42,867 nucleotides of DNA from Clostridiales bacterium UBA1390 (GCA_002305315.1 DBQQ01000054.1:1-42867); one strand, 5' to 3'; numbered from the stretch's first letter, positions 23,443 through 30,830 are shown. A program made the numbers and translations. Notes: generated from the sequence alone by a model not told the origin.

Positions 23443-23718
23443 ATGAGAAAATTGTTATTTTTTCATGCGACATGGTGCGGGCCGTGTAAAGTATACGATC
23501 GAGAAATCATAACACCACTCGAAAATCAGGTAGGCACTGAACATATCGAGCGTATAGACGCATGGAAAGAGCCATGGAGAGAGGAAAAGTATCATGTTGA
23601 AAGATTACCCACTGTGGTTCTTTTGGATGGAGCTACGGTCAAATTGAACTACACAGGGACGATAGATATTGACAAAGTGGTCAAATGGCTACAGGAGAGA
23701 GGTGATGCGATTGATTGA
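23443..23718 (+). CDS. Phage thioredoxin-like protein
   Basis: A 91-residue thioredoxin fold protein with the active site WCGPC (in HATWCGPCKVY) and the cis-proline segment RLPTVV. It is shorter than cellular thioredoxins, as usual for phage-encoded ones. The ATG at 23443 follows AAGGAGAGAG; the longer ORF from 23401 includes the preceding hairpin. Its end overlaps the start of the Prp-like gene. It would reduce disulfides in the cytoplasm. Its role in a head module is unclear, and it may survive as a passenger. Confidence 0.85.
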   Translation: MRKLLFFHATWCGPCKVYDREIITPLENQVGTEHIERIDAWKEPWREEKYHVERLPTVVLLDGATVKLNYTGTIDIDKVVKWLQERGDAID

Positions 23719-23998
23719 AGTGAGCGTCCGAGAGGATGGGGTAGCAATTGAAGGACATGCCGGTTACGCGGAAGCTGGAAAGGATATTGTAGGCGCAGGC
23801 GTGACAGCATTGACACAGACATTGATTAAATCCATTGAGGATTTAACAAGTGATAAAATTCGATATGATATCATGCCAGGAAAGGCTGATATATATTTCA
23901 GGAATCTGTCGGAAGCAGGAAAACTTTTGATGGATTCTTTCTTTTTGGGAATCTGCCAGATTGTAACAGATTTCCCGGAATACGTAAAAATACTTTGA
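23705..23998 (+). CDS. Prp-family protease homologue lacking the catalytic Cys
   Basis: A 97-residue protein matching the ribosomal-processing cysteine protease family (Prp/YsxB) in its phage form: GHAGYAEAGKDIV, then TALTQTLIKSIEDL and ADIYFRNLSE. The catalytic His is present (H18 in GHAGYA). The Cys expected in DIVCA is replaced by Gly30 (GGC at 23792-23794), one base away from TGC. It should therefore lack protease activity. Phage Prp proteins cleave scaffold and capsid N-termini; the scaffold fragment downstream still carries a Prp-like cleavage motif. The ATG at 23705 follows GGAGAGAGG and overlaps the thioredoxin gene. Confidence 0.8.
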   Translation: MRLIEVSVREDGVAIEGHAGYAEAGKDIVGAGVTALTQTLIKSIEDLTSDKIRYDIMPGKADIYFRNLSEAGKLLMDSFFLGICQIVTDFPEYVKIL

Positions 23999-24062
23999 CC
24001 GAGATGTCAGTAAACTATAGCAATGGCCTGGGCAAGCAACGGGCTGGGGCGGAAAGGAAAAT

Positions 24063-24374
24063 ATGAAACATGAAAATCTTTTAACATTGCAGCTTTTTGC
24101 AGATGGCGAAGGAAGCGGAACCGCCGGGAATCCGGCAGGGAACGAAGCCGGCGTGGGTGCAGGAAGCGGAACTGAACCACTGTCCTTCGAGGATTTTCTC
24201 GCGCAGGAAGGAAACCAGGCGGAATTTGACCGTCGTGTCCAGAAAGCGATCCAGACTGCTGTAGCGAATGCGCAGACGGCAGCGGCAGTCAAGAAGTTCC
24301 AGCAGGACGCAGGGATCGAGTCTGACGGTATTGTTGGGACAGAGACGTGGATGAAGTTGTGTGGAGTAGAGTGA
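24063..24374 (+). pseudogene. Scaffold N-terminus fused to endolysin C-terminus
   Basis: A 103-residue chimera. Residues 1 to about 73 look like a phage scaffold N-terminus: MKHENLLTLQLFADGEG with the Prp-type motif LTLQLFA, a Gly/Ala-rich region and EFDRRVQKAIQTAVANAQ. Residues about 74-103 are the end of a peptidoglycan-binding domain of an endolysin (AVKKFQQDAGIESDGIVGTE, then TWMKL). The fusion is in frame and marks a deletion that removed capsid, tail and most lysis genes. The ATG follows GGAAAGGAAAAT. The product is probably expressed but non-functional. Confidence 0.75.
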
Positions 24375-24402
24375 GACCACATAGGCGAAGTTAACAAATA
24401 TG

Positions 24403-24437
24403 AAAAGGGGCATAGCCAATGGCGGTGCCCCTTTTTT
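24403..24437 (+). terminator. Intrinsic terminator at the end of the prophage remnant
   Basis: AAAAGGGGC (24403-24411) and GCCCCTTTTTT (24427-24437) form a 9-bp stem with a T run. Confidence 0.8.
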
Positions 24438-24439
24438 CT

Positions 24440-24871
24440 TTAAGAATGTTTTTCTGCCGCTTTTCTCTTATACTTAAATGTTCTATTCAAAAGCAATCCC
24501 TTATATTCAAATATTAGCATTATATCATATTTCTGTGGAAATGGATATAAGTCATCAGTTGAAAATTTGGCTTCGAGCTTCGTTACAGAATTTGCATTTA
24601 TAGTATAATAATTTGACTGTACGGGATAGGTTTTGCCATTGATGCACATATATCCGTAACGCAAGTAAATCAATATATCTCTGTTATTGAAGTTTATCAA
24701 ATCAATCGAAAATTTGTCATTGCCATTAAACAGTAATTCAGTCGGATTCTTCAAAGGTTTTATTTGGATATGCTGTATATTAAAAGATTTATCTCTGCAC
24801 TGTATAAAAGATAAAGCGAGAGAAAAAATACTTATTAGCAACGCTAATATAGAAATAATAATTTCCAACAT
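24440..24871 (-). CDS. Single-pass membrane hypothetical protein
   Basis: A 143-residue protein with an N-terminal membrane anchor (about residues 3-24) and a beta-rich domain probably exposed outside (NPTELLFNGNDKFSIDLINF, then KYDIMLIFEYKG). The ATG at 24871 follows GAGGATGG. It is AT-rich compared with the core genes on the right. It lies between the prophage remnant and the tmRNA gene on the opposite strand. It may be a lysogenic-conversion or island cargo gene. No family is recognised. Confidence 0.6.
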   Translation of the reverse strand: MLEIIISILALLISIFSLALSFIQCRDKSFNIQHIQIKPLKNPTELLFNGNDKFSIDLINFNNRDILIYLRYGYMCINGKTYPVQSNYYTINANSVTKLEAKFSTDDLYPFPQKYDIMLIFEYKGLLLNRTFKYKRKAAEKHS

Positions 24872-25146
24872 TTGTTTTCCATCCTCAAATAAAATTGTCC
24901 TTCAATCTTTTCGTGTAGAGCTTGCTCCCGTGTCACGATTTCTGAAATTCCCGTATTTTGTTTCACAATGTCGTTTTTACCGGATAGGTAGGGAGAGAAC
25001 TTTTTTAGTGAAATGTAAAATTATGGAATAAAAAGTGCTCATTTTTTGCTCACTTTTTCGTCAAAACAGTGCGCACTGGTACAATTTTCCTTGCACTAGG
25101 CAAGAATATGTTGTATCGAAAAACCGCATATATAAGCCATAAAACA
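24872..25146. other. Intergenic stretch, no gene seen
   Basis: About 275 bases between the membrane protein gene and the tmRNA terminator. I see no supportable ORF or RNA. The short direct pair GTGCTCATTTTT/TTGCTCACTTTT and the palindrome GTGCGCAC occur here. The region is a likely place for the right attachment site of an island, but no matching copy was found in the window. Confidence 0.45.
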
Positions 25147-25174
25147 AAGGAACCGTCTATCCAGGCGGTTCCTT
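25134..25174 (-). terminator. tmRNA terminator
   Basis: On the minus strand AAGGAACCGCC and GGCGGTTCC-type arms (AAGGAACCG/CGGTTCCTT) form a stem followed by TGTTTTATGG, just beyond the tmRNA 3' end. Confidence 0.75.
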
Positions 25175-25180
25175 GCGTAA

Positions 25181-25546
25181 TGGAGATGATGGGAATCGAA
25201 CCCATGTCCGAAGATCCATCCATCTAGAGCGCTACCATCATAGCCGATATATTAGGTTTCCCGCCACATGCGCCCATCGGCAGGCTCATATGGCAGTAGC
25301 TTCATCCTATTATCTTTTTTCCTCGCAAAGCTTTGAGGAAAAAGTTGCCCAACCTTCATCGATGCCCTGACTGCAGGCGTGGGAACCGGCAGCAGAACAT
25401 GCCGCTTAATTAAGCAGCGTACGCAAATGCGTAATTATTGCTATCTTCGTTAGCGTTTATATTTAGGTTCAGGTTGTTGACGCAGGCCCGAAGCTGCGGA
25501 TGGCTCTCTAAATCTCAACAATCCCCGTCGAAACCTTGACATCCCC
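25181..25546 (-). ncRNA. ssrA: tmRNA (ssrA)
   Basis: The 5' end (GGGGATG) pairs with the 3' acceptor strand (CATCTCC), including one G-U pair. The 3' part carries the T-loop GGGTTCGATTCCC. The tag reading frame (25410-25454, minus strand) encodes ANEDSNNYAFAYAA followed by TAA. CCA does not appear to be encoded after the discriminator A. The RNA rescues stalled ribosomes and tags their products for proteolysis. The length of about 366 nt is normal. The gene has its own promoter and terminator. ssrA 3' ends are frequent integration sites, which fits the accessory DNA to the left. Confidence 0.96.
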
Positions 25547-25599
25547 GGGTCTCGATGTGAGAACATCGCATGGTGGGTCAAGAGCTCGCTAACATCCTT

Positions 25600-25628
25600 A
25601 TTATATGCGAGGCGAGGGAAAAAGTCAA
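25600..25628 (-). promoter_or_regulatory. tmRNA promoter
   Basis: On the minus strand TTGACT (25623-25628) and TATAAT (25600-25605) are 17 bp apart. Transcription would start about 47 bases before the mature 5' end. Confidence 0.8.
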
Positions 25629-25637
25629 GGATGCGGC

Positions 25638-25666
25638 TTGATTTTTTTGCCGCAGAATGGTATGAT
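25638..25666 (+). promoter_or_regulatory. Promoter of the nitroreductase gene
   Basis: TTGATT (25638-25643) and TATGAT (25661-25666) are 17 bp apart with TGG before the -10. It is back to back with the tmRNA promoter. Confidence 0.65.
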
Positions 25667-25699
25667 CAAGATATCCAAATAAAAGAAAGGCGGGGTAAC

Positions 25700-26218
25700 A
25701 TGAACGAAGTATTGAACAACATTCGGACAAGACGCAGTGTACGCAGTTTTACGGAGAAGCGGATTCCGCAGGAAGCGGTAGAGGCGATTGTCGAGGCGGC
25801 TACGTATGCTCCTAGCGCCATGAATCGGCAGAGTTGGCACTTTACAGTGGTGCATAACCGGGAAAAGATACAGAAGCTGGCAGAGGCAATTGGTCAGCAG
25901 ATTGGCCGGGAAGGCTATGACTTCTATAAGCCGGACATGTTGATTCTGGTAGAAGCGGATCGTGAGAATCAAAACGGCCAGCTGGATAGCGGCTGTGCCA
26001 TGGAAAATATCATGTTGGCGGCACATTCCCTGGGAGTGGGCTCCGTATGGGTCAATCAGGCCAAGGGAATCTGTGATGAGCCGGGTGTGCGTAAGGTACT
26101 TGACGAGTTTGGCGTTCCTGCGACGCATGTGATTTGGGGAATTGCTGCGTTGGGATATGCGGTAGAACAGCCGGAGGAGAAGCCCCGCGCGGAGGGTACG
26201 GTCAATTTCGTGGAGTAA
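25700..26218 (+). CDS. Nitroreductase-family flavoprotein
   Basis: A 172-residue FMN-dependent oxidoreductase of the nitroreductase family. The N-terminal FMN-binding segment RTRRSVRSFTEKRIP and the PSAMNRQSWHFTVV stretch are characteristic, as is the C-terminal GIAALGYA segment. Members reduce nitro compounds, quinones or enals with NAD(P)H; the substrate is not evident. The ATG at 25700 follows GAAAGGCGGGG. The next gene follows 5 bases after its stop, so they form a two-gene operon ended by a strong terminator. Confidence 0.9.
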   Translation: MNEVLNNIRTRRSVRSFTEKRIPQEAVEAIVEAATYAPSAMNRQSWHFTVVHNREKIQKLAEAIGQQIGREGYDFYKPDMLILVEADRENQNGQLDSGCAMENIMLAAHSLGVGSVWVNQAKGICDEPGVRKVLDEFGVPATHVIWGIAALGYAVEQPEEKPRAEGTVNFVE

Positions 26219-26223
26219 ATTCT

Positions 26224-26772
26224 ATGGCAGAAGAACTAGAGGGGTATGAACAAGCAGCCCGGGTGATGCGGGAACTGTTGGATCGCTCAAAAATTTGCCC
26301 GGGCGAAATTGTGGTGGTAGGCTGCTCTACCAGCGAAGTGTTGGGCCATCAGATCGGAACAACCTCCAGCATGGAAGTCGCGGGAGCGTTGTACGACGCC
26401 ATTGCATCACAGGTCCGGGAACGAGGCTGCTATCTGGCGGCGCAGTGTTGTGAGCACCTGAACAGGGCGCTGATTCTCGAAGAGGAAGCAGCCAGACGAT
26501 ATGGGTATGATCCGGTATGGGTGGTTCCGCAGCCTAAGGCGGGCGGGTCTTTTGCTACGACAGCGTGGCGAAAAATGCAGCATCCCGTGGCAGTGGAGCG
26601 TATCCGGGCCGCCTGCGGACTGGATATTGGCGGCACCTTGATCGGAATGCATTTACGGGAAGTGGCAGTGCCGTTGCGACTGTCGGTGCAGACCATCGGG
26701 AATGCGCCGATTCTCTGCGCGTATACCCGACCCAAGTATATTGGCGGGCCCAGAGCTTGTTACGAAGAATAA
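26224..26772 (+). CDS. TIGR01440/DUF436 (YwlG-like) protein
   Basis: A 182-residue protein of the YwlG/TIGR01440 family, recognised by GEIVVVGCSTSEVLGHQIGT, the CCEHLNRALILEEE segment and PKAGGSFATTAW. The family is widespread in Firmicutes and has no established biochemical role. The conserved Cys and His in QCCEHLNRAL suggest a catalytic or metal site. The start at 26224 is chosen because the longer frame overlaps the nitroreductase gene. It is cotranscribed with the nitroreductase. Confidence 0.9.
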   Translation: MAEELEGYEQAARVMRELLDRSKICPGEIVVVGCSTSEVLGHQIGTTSSMEVAGALYDAIASQVRERGCYLAAQCCEHLNRALILEEEAARRYGYDPVWVVPQPKAGGSFATTAWRKMQHPVAVERIRAACGLDIGGTLIGMHLREVAVPLRLSVQTIGNAPILCAYTRPKYIGGPRACYEE

Positions 26773-26777
26773 AATAG

Positions 26778-26829
26778 GTACCCCCTCGTGCCATTTCTTT
26801 TTCAGAGAAGGAATGGTGTGAGGGGGTAC
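26778..26829. terminator. Bidirectional terminator
   Basis: GTACCCCCTC and GAGGGGGTAC form a 10-bp outer stem, continued inside by CCATT/AATGG, between two convergent operons. T runs are weak on both strands. Confidence 0.6.
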
Positions 26830-26849
26830 TTGATCTAAGGACAGATGCA

Positions 26850-28451
26850 TTAACTCTGCAGGTTTTCAAATAAGGCTACGCCTTTGCGAATCAGATACAG
26901 GTAGGCCAGAACGCATCCGATGACGCAGAGCAGGAGGCATAGATAGGCATAAGCCATTAAAGGAAGAAAACGCAGTACAAAGATATAAAGCAATACAGGG
27001 ACAACCAGAATGCCCATACCGCCGAACATCGTCAGCATGACACTGCCACTTTGCTTCACGCAGGTTGTTTCATTGATCCAATCAAATTTCGGCATGTGCA
27101 GATTGATGATTAACCCCAGCAATGCGATGAGAACTGTCATGGCGCTGGAAAAGAGCAGTGCCAGAAGCGTGCTGAGAAGAGAGGCGTGCAGCGCGATGCA
27201 TCCTACCAATGTAGAAATCAGAAGAAAAGGAATGCAGATGATACAATGCAGCGCTACTTTAGCCAGCAAAATCTTCTGAGAAGGAATGGGCAGCGAGCGC
27301 AGTAGCCACAATCGGTTTCCTTCCAAAGAAATGGAAGGTGAGGTGATGATATTGGTAGAAGCACAGAAAACCATTGCGATTGCGATGAGAATGCCAGCGG
27401 AATCGGCGGCGGAAGGCCCGATCAGAGAAAATAACGGTAAAAGAGAATCCCGTTGTGTGATGAGAAAGATAGGCACTAAGATGGCAAACATAACGCCAAC
27501 TAGGGAGTTCATCATGTACATGGGCAGGGAAAGGAAGAAGCGCAGTTCTCTGGAAATGAGTGCCCGCATGGGGGTATTGACCCGAAGCTGTTTGCGGCGA
27601 TAGGCAACCTTTTTCTGCCCTTTATGAGTAGTCGTAATCCGGATAAAGAAATGCGACAGAAGCCAGTATATGGGGATGATGGGAACCAGACAAAAAAGGA
27701 AGAACCATAGGAAGGACAAGAGGTTCCCGTTAGCGATCGCATCTCCCATATAATAGAATGGGGGCAGAGCGCGCCGTATGGCTTCCGCGATCTCGGCACC
27801 GTTTTCCAGCAAAGAACTCAGGTAATCAGAGATATTCTGGAAGAAATAGAAATAGGCCAGAAAGAAGACCAGCATCAGGATCACCTGGATGATATTCTTG
27901 TGTCGAAGCCGGGAACTGATAATGGCCAGAAGCCATCCACATAGACAGCTGAGGGATAAAGTCAGAAGAGGCAGGATCAGGTAGGAGACGAGCAGGAGAA
28001 GGACTCCGGTGATCGTACTATAGCCAGATACCATGTAAACGAACAAGGCGGGGGCGAAGATCAATGCCTCATAGACATAGTTCAAGATCAACAGCAGAAG
28101 CATGCGAGATAGCAAAATGTAATAAGAAGGAATGGGCATAGACAGCAGAAGCTCATTGTCTGTCGCGTCAAAGAGTTGGCTTTGTGTCACAAAAATGCTG
28201 CCAATGAAGGAAAAGCAGAAGGCTGCAAGTCCTGCGAAAGCAAAGTAAAACCAGCTCATTTCGGTGGAGAGCATGGGGGTAAAGGCTAAGAACAACGCGC
28301 CAAACACGAAGAGCAGCACAGCGATCACATAGAGCCAGAGAATGCCGAAAAGGACTTTCTTTCCGGTAGACATGGTTGTTTCGGTCTTTTTCGTACGAAA
28401 CATGGAACTGAACAATGATGCGAAACGTACGCGAATCAGTGCTTTAAGCAT
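26850..28451 (-). CDS. ABC transporter permease (exporter type)
   Basis: A 533-residue integral membrane protein with about 12 hydrophobic segments, grouped in two halves around a charged loop (HKGQKKVAYRRKQLRVNT, about residues 285-302). This matches the large bacterial ABC-2-like permeases often paired with a single ATPase. Its first bases overlap the end of the ATPase gene by 8 bases, so the two are coupled. The substrate is unknown; lantibiotic, peptide or drug export are typical for this type. No periplasmic-type binding protein gene is present, which fits an exporter. Confidence 0.85.
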   Translation of the reverse strand: MLKALIRVRFASLFSSMFRTKKTETTMSTGKKVLFGILWLYVIAVLLFVFGALFLAFTPMLSTEMSWFYFAFAGLAAFCFSFIGSIFVTQSQLFDATDNELLLSMPIPSYYILLSRMLLLLILNYVYEALIFAPALFVYMVSGYSTITGVLLLLVSYLILPLLTLSLSCLCGWLLAIISSRLRHKNIIQVILMLVFFLAYFYFFQNISDYLSSLLENGAEIAEAIRRALPPFYYMGDAIANGNLLSFLWFFLFCLVPIIPIYWLLSHFFIRITTTHKGQKKVAYRRKQLRVNTPMRALISRELRFFLSLPMYMMNSLVGVMFAILVPIFLITQRDSLLPLFSLIGPSAADSAGILIAIAMVFCASTNIITSPSISLEGNRLWLLRSLPIPSQKILLAKVALHCIICIPFLLISTLVGCIALHASLLSTLLALLFSSAMTVLIALLGLIINLHMPKFDWINETTCVKQSGSVMLTMFGGMGILVVPVLLYIFVLRFLPLMAYAYLCLLLCVIGCVLAYLYLIRKGVALFENLQS

Positions 28452-29157
28452 GGTCTTCCTCCAATTCCAAAAAGACGTCTTCCAAGGAAGAGTCTCCCTT
28501 TACGTCTTCCATACTGCCGCTGCGAAGAAGCCGGCCCTGTTTGATGATAGCGACTTTATCACAGAGTTTCTCGGCCACCTCCAGAACGTGGGTGGAGAAA
28601 AAGATAGAGCCGCCCTTTTGACAGATTTCCCGCATGAGATCCTTCAGCAGATGACTGGCAGTGGGATCAAGCCCGACAAAGGGTTCGTCCATGATCAGCA
28701 GACGCGGTTCATGGATGAGTGCGGAAATGATAGCCAGTTTCTGCCGCATGCCATGGGAATACGCACTGATGGGCTGTGCCAGGTCACTGGTGAGCTCGAA
28801 TAGATCGGCATAGTGATGTATGCGCTCTTCGCGCTGATCTTTGGGAATGCCATATATGTCGGAAATAAAGTTCAGATACTTAATGCCGGACAGGAAGGTA
28901 TACAGATCCGGATTATCGGGAATGTAAGCCAGAGACTGTTTGCATAGTAAGGGCTCTTTTTCAATAGAGTGGCCGTCAATCAAGATCTGACCGGAATCAA
29001 AATGCAGCAGACCACATACGGCTTTGAGCGTAGTGGTTTTTCCGGCGCCATTGTGGCCGATGAAGGCGTAGATTTCGCCGGGCTGAATTTCTAAAGACAG
29101 GTCATCTACGGCTTTCTTGGAACCATAACTCTTAGTCAGGTGTTGAATCGATAACAT
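28444..29157 (-). CDS. ABC transporter ATP-binding protein
   Basis: A 237-residue ATPase with Walker A (GHNGAGKTTT), signature (YSHGMRQKLA), Walker B (LLIMDEPFVGLDP) and H-loop (STHVLEV). It energises the permease encoded immediately downstream. I choose the ATG at 29157 because AAAGGAGG lies 9 bases upstream; the in-frame ATG at 29166 is too close to that site. A strong promoter with an overlapping palindrome lies upstream. Confidence 0.93.
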   Translation of the reverse strand: MLSIQHLTKSYGSKKAVDDLSLEIQPGEIYAFIGHNGAGKTTTLKAVCGLLHFDSGQILIDGHSIEKEPLLCKQSLAYIPDNPDLYTFLSGIKYLNFISDIYGIPKDQREERIHHYADLFELTSDLAQPISAYSHGMRQKLAIISALIHEPRLLIMDEPFVGLDPTASHLLKDLMREICQKGGSIFFSTHVLEVAEKLCDKVAIIKQGRLLRSGSMEDVKGDSSLEDVFLELEEDHA

Positions 29158-29190
29158 AAGTAACATCCTCCTTTCAGGATTTACGTAGAT

Positions 29191-29219
29191 ATCATAAGGG
29201 GTTGACAGAGTTTTGTCAA
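29191..29219 (-). promoter_or_regulatory. Promoter of the ABC operon with overlapping palindrome
   Basis: On the minus strand TTGACA (29214-29219) and TATGAT (29191-29196) are 17 bp apart. TTGACA and TGTCAA (29202-29219) form an inverted pair over the -35 and spacer, a possible repressor site. Confidence 0.7.
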
Positions 29220-29269
29220 TCCAGATAACGCGAGTGGGAAAAAATGACCACTCGGGCATAAAATAGTAG

Positions 29270-29298
29270 TTGCAGGCAGCAAGACTTTGCGCTATAAT
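29270..29298 (+). promoter_or_regulatory. Promoter of the HD-domain gene
   Basis: TTGCAG (29270-29275) and TATAAT (29293-29298) are 17 bp apart, about 50 bases upstream of the start at 29349. Confidence 0.7.
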
Positions 29299-29348
29299 AG
29301 GGGTGGATTTTCCTTGGAAAAAATGCGGATTCAGAAAGGAGCCATGTT

Positions 29349-29828
29349 ATGACCAGAAGGGAGAATAGGGAGTTTCGCAGCAGAATACGAGAATTGATGC
29401 AGAACCATGATGTGCAAAAGATGCACGAGTTTCCTCAGCATGGAAGAACCAGTACCTTGGATCATAGTATCCGAGTCGCAAAGCTGAGTTTCTGGATGAG
29501 CAGGCGGATTCCAGTTCGTTTTCGTACGCAAAGCCTGATCAGAGGTGCGATGCTGCATGACTTTTACCTATATGACTGGCATAAGCCGGAGGAAGCACAG
29601 CCCCTTCACGGGTTTCGGCATCCTGCCACGGCTCTGCGCAATGCGCGGAAGCATTTTGCATTAAATAAAGTGGAGGAAAATGTGATTATCAGCCATATGT
29701 GGCCACTGACGCTGCGAAAAGTGCCTAGATGCAGAGAGGCTGCGCTAGTATGCTTAGCAGACAAGATCTGTTCGCTGCATGAAACAGTGGTGGGATGGAA
29801 GAATAATCCGCGTCATTTGGTTAGATAA
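29349..29828 (+). CDS. HD-domain phosphohydrolase
   Basis: A 159-residue protein of the HD superfamily. The motif set is H in TLDHSIRVAKLS, the HD pair in GAMLHDFYLYDW, a later H in FRHPATALRNA and D in CLADKICSL. These ligate the metal used to hydrolyse phosphate esters. The substrate cannot be told. The ATG at 29349 follows AGAAAGGAG. It has its own promoter, divergent from the ABC operon. The rubredoxin gene follows after about 50 bases and may share the transcript. Confidence 0.88.
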   Translation: MTRRENREFRSRIRELMQNHDVQKMHEFPQHGRTSTLDHSIRVAKLSFWMSRRIPVRFRTQSLIRGAMLHDFYLYDWHKPEEAQPLHGFRHPATALRNARKHFALNKVEENVIISHMWPLTLRKVPRCREAALVCLADKICSLHETVVGWKNNPRHLVR

Positions 29829-29878
29829 TATGAAATCATGATAGAAGTTCGGGTAAAAGCCCGGGAAAGGAGAAACAA

Positions 29879-30043
29879 ATGGACAAGTACGTTTGCGTTG
29901 TTTGCGGATATGTGTATGATCCGGAACAGGGAGATCCAGACAGCGGAATTGAACCCGGTACAGCCTTCGAAGACATTCCGGAGGATTGGGTTTGCCCGTT
30001 GTGCGGTGTCGGCAAGGACAATTTTGAGAAGGTAGAGGAATAA
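29879..30043 (+). CDS. Rubredoxin
   Basis: A 54-residue rubredoxin with both iron-ligating CxxCG motifs ([10 protein letters not shown] and CPLCGVGKD) and the usual [18 protein letters not shown] core. It carries one electron per iron, typically to oxygen- or peroxide-detoxifying enzymes in anaerobes. The ATG at 29879 follows AAAGGAG. A strong terminator starts at the stop codon. Its redox partner is not evident from the neighbours. Confidence 0.97.
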   Translation: MDKYVCVVCGYVYDPEQGDPDSGIEPGTAFEDIPEDWVCPLCGVGKDNFEKVEE

Positions 30044-30082
30044 AAAAGAGGCCGTTGCAGAGTTTGCAGCGGCTCTTTTTTG
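30041..30082. terminator. Bidirectional terminator after rubredoxin
   Basis: AAAAAAGAG.CCG..GCA pairs with TGC..CGG.TCTTTTTT, with A/T runs on both sides. It serves the rubredoxin gene and the converging thioesterase gene. Confidence 0.8.
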
Positions 30083-30087
30083 AAGAC

Positions 30088-30480
30088 TTAAGATTTGATA
30101 AAACCGGTGACAGTGACAAGGGCGACGGGTGTATCCAGATCGTCAAAGAGATGAATCAAGTAGGTGCAGGTGCTGCGGCCTTGCTTTTCGCAACGGGCCT
30201 CCGCAATGAGTTTTGTACCTTTAGCGACGCCCAGGAAAGAGATCTGACTGGATAAGGAGACCGTAGGGGGCTGATCCGCGTTACTGGCTACTGCAAACGC
30301 AAAATCTGCCAACGTGAAGATGGCGCCGCCCATCACGGTGCCTACTGCATTCAGGTGCTTGGGTTCGATAGTGAAACTGCAGCGGGCGTATCCACTTCTC
30401 ACGTCTTCTATTTGTGCGCCTAAGATCTTGGTCGCAAAACAATCGGAAAAGAAATGTGTCTTGATTGATTCAATATCCAT
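30088..30480 (-). CDS. PaaI-family thioesterase
   Basis: A 130-residue hot-dog-fold protein of the PaaI/acyl-CoA thioesterase family, with HLNAVGTVMGGAIFTLADFA as the substrate and catalytic segment. Such enzymes hydrolyse acyl- or aryl-CoA esters. The aryl-CoA operon nearby (30831-37141) makes an aryl-CoA substrate plausible, but the gene is divergent and could act elsewhere. The ATG at 30480 follows AGAAAGGTGG. A repeat of the 30.5 kb/42.5 kb family lies upstream. Confidence 0.9.
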   Translation of the reverse strand: MDIESIKTHFFSDCFATKILGAQIEDVRSGYARCSFTIEPKHLNAVGTVMGGAIFTLADFAFAVASNADQPPTVSLSSQISFLGVAKGTKLIAEARCEKQGRSTCTYLIHLFDDLDTPVALVTVTGFIKS

Positions 30481-30533
30481 GAAATAACCACCTTTCTATC
30501 ATGGGATATGGGTATGGTTGTTACAGTAATAAG

Positions 30534-30660
30534 AAGCTGTCAGGCCACACCCCATAACGAGACTTTTTACGGAGTTTGACGCCCTATGGCGGCAAACTCA
30601 AGGCGTGGCTCAAAGATTGCAGTATAGGAAACTGTCAGACCACGCCTATTATACCACATC
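30534..30660 (+). repeat. Structured intergenic repeat, one full and one partial unit
   Basis: A unit starting AAGCTGTCA, followed at about 96 bp by a partial unit ending CCACGCCTATTATACCACAT. It contains the hairpin GAGTTTG/CAAACTC, and GGCGTGG able to pair with CCACGCC. The same family, in tandem, occurs at 42497-42734, where the hairpin has changed in both arms (GAGATTG/CAATCTC). Confidence 0.75.
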
Positions 30661-30738
30661 CTCCTGCAGGCATACAACATAGGAAACGTAAATTTTTTCG
30701 TGTTTTGCTAAAAAGAGGCCTCTTCACGGTAAAATCTT

Positions 30739-30767
30739 TTGACAAATGGTAGGATCTATGAGATAAT
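30739..30767 (+). promoter_or_regulatory. Promoter of the aromatic 2-oxoacid operon
   Basis: TTGACA (30739-30744) and GATAAT (30762-30767) are 17 bp apart, about 65 bases before the first gene. Confidence 0.65.
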
Positions 30768-30830
30768 GATAGAAATATCGAAGGAGGACAAAGGAGTCTT
30801 CCTTCAGAACCAAGGAGAGGAAGTGCACAG

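Larger units (their letters stand above)
20761..24437. mobile_element. Deleted prophage remnant
   Basis: In order: serine recombinase fragment, portal C-terminus, MuF-type head protein with toxin-like tail, candidate immunity gene, thioredoxin, Prp-like protein, and a scaffold/endolysin fusion ending in a terminator. The order portal, head protein, Prp, scaffold is the normal order of SPP1-like head modules. Terminase, capsid, tail and most of the lysis genes are missing, lost at the two fusion points (about 21400 and about 24280). Confidence 0.8.

Noticed and set aside
25173..25370. Rightward ORF across the tmRNA
   Set aside because: It is fully explained by the tmRNA gene on the opposite strand.
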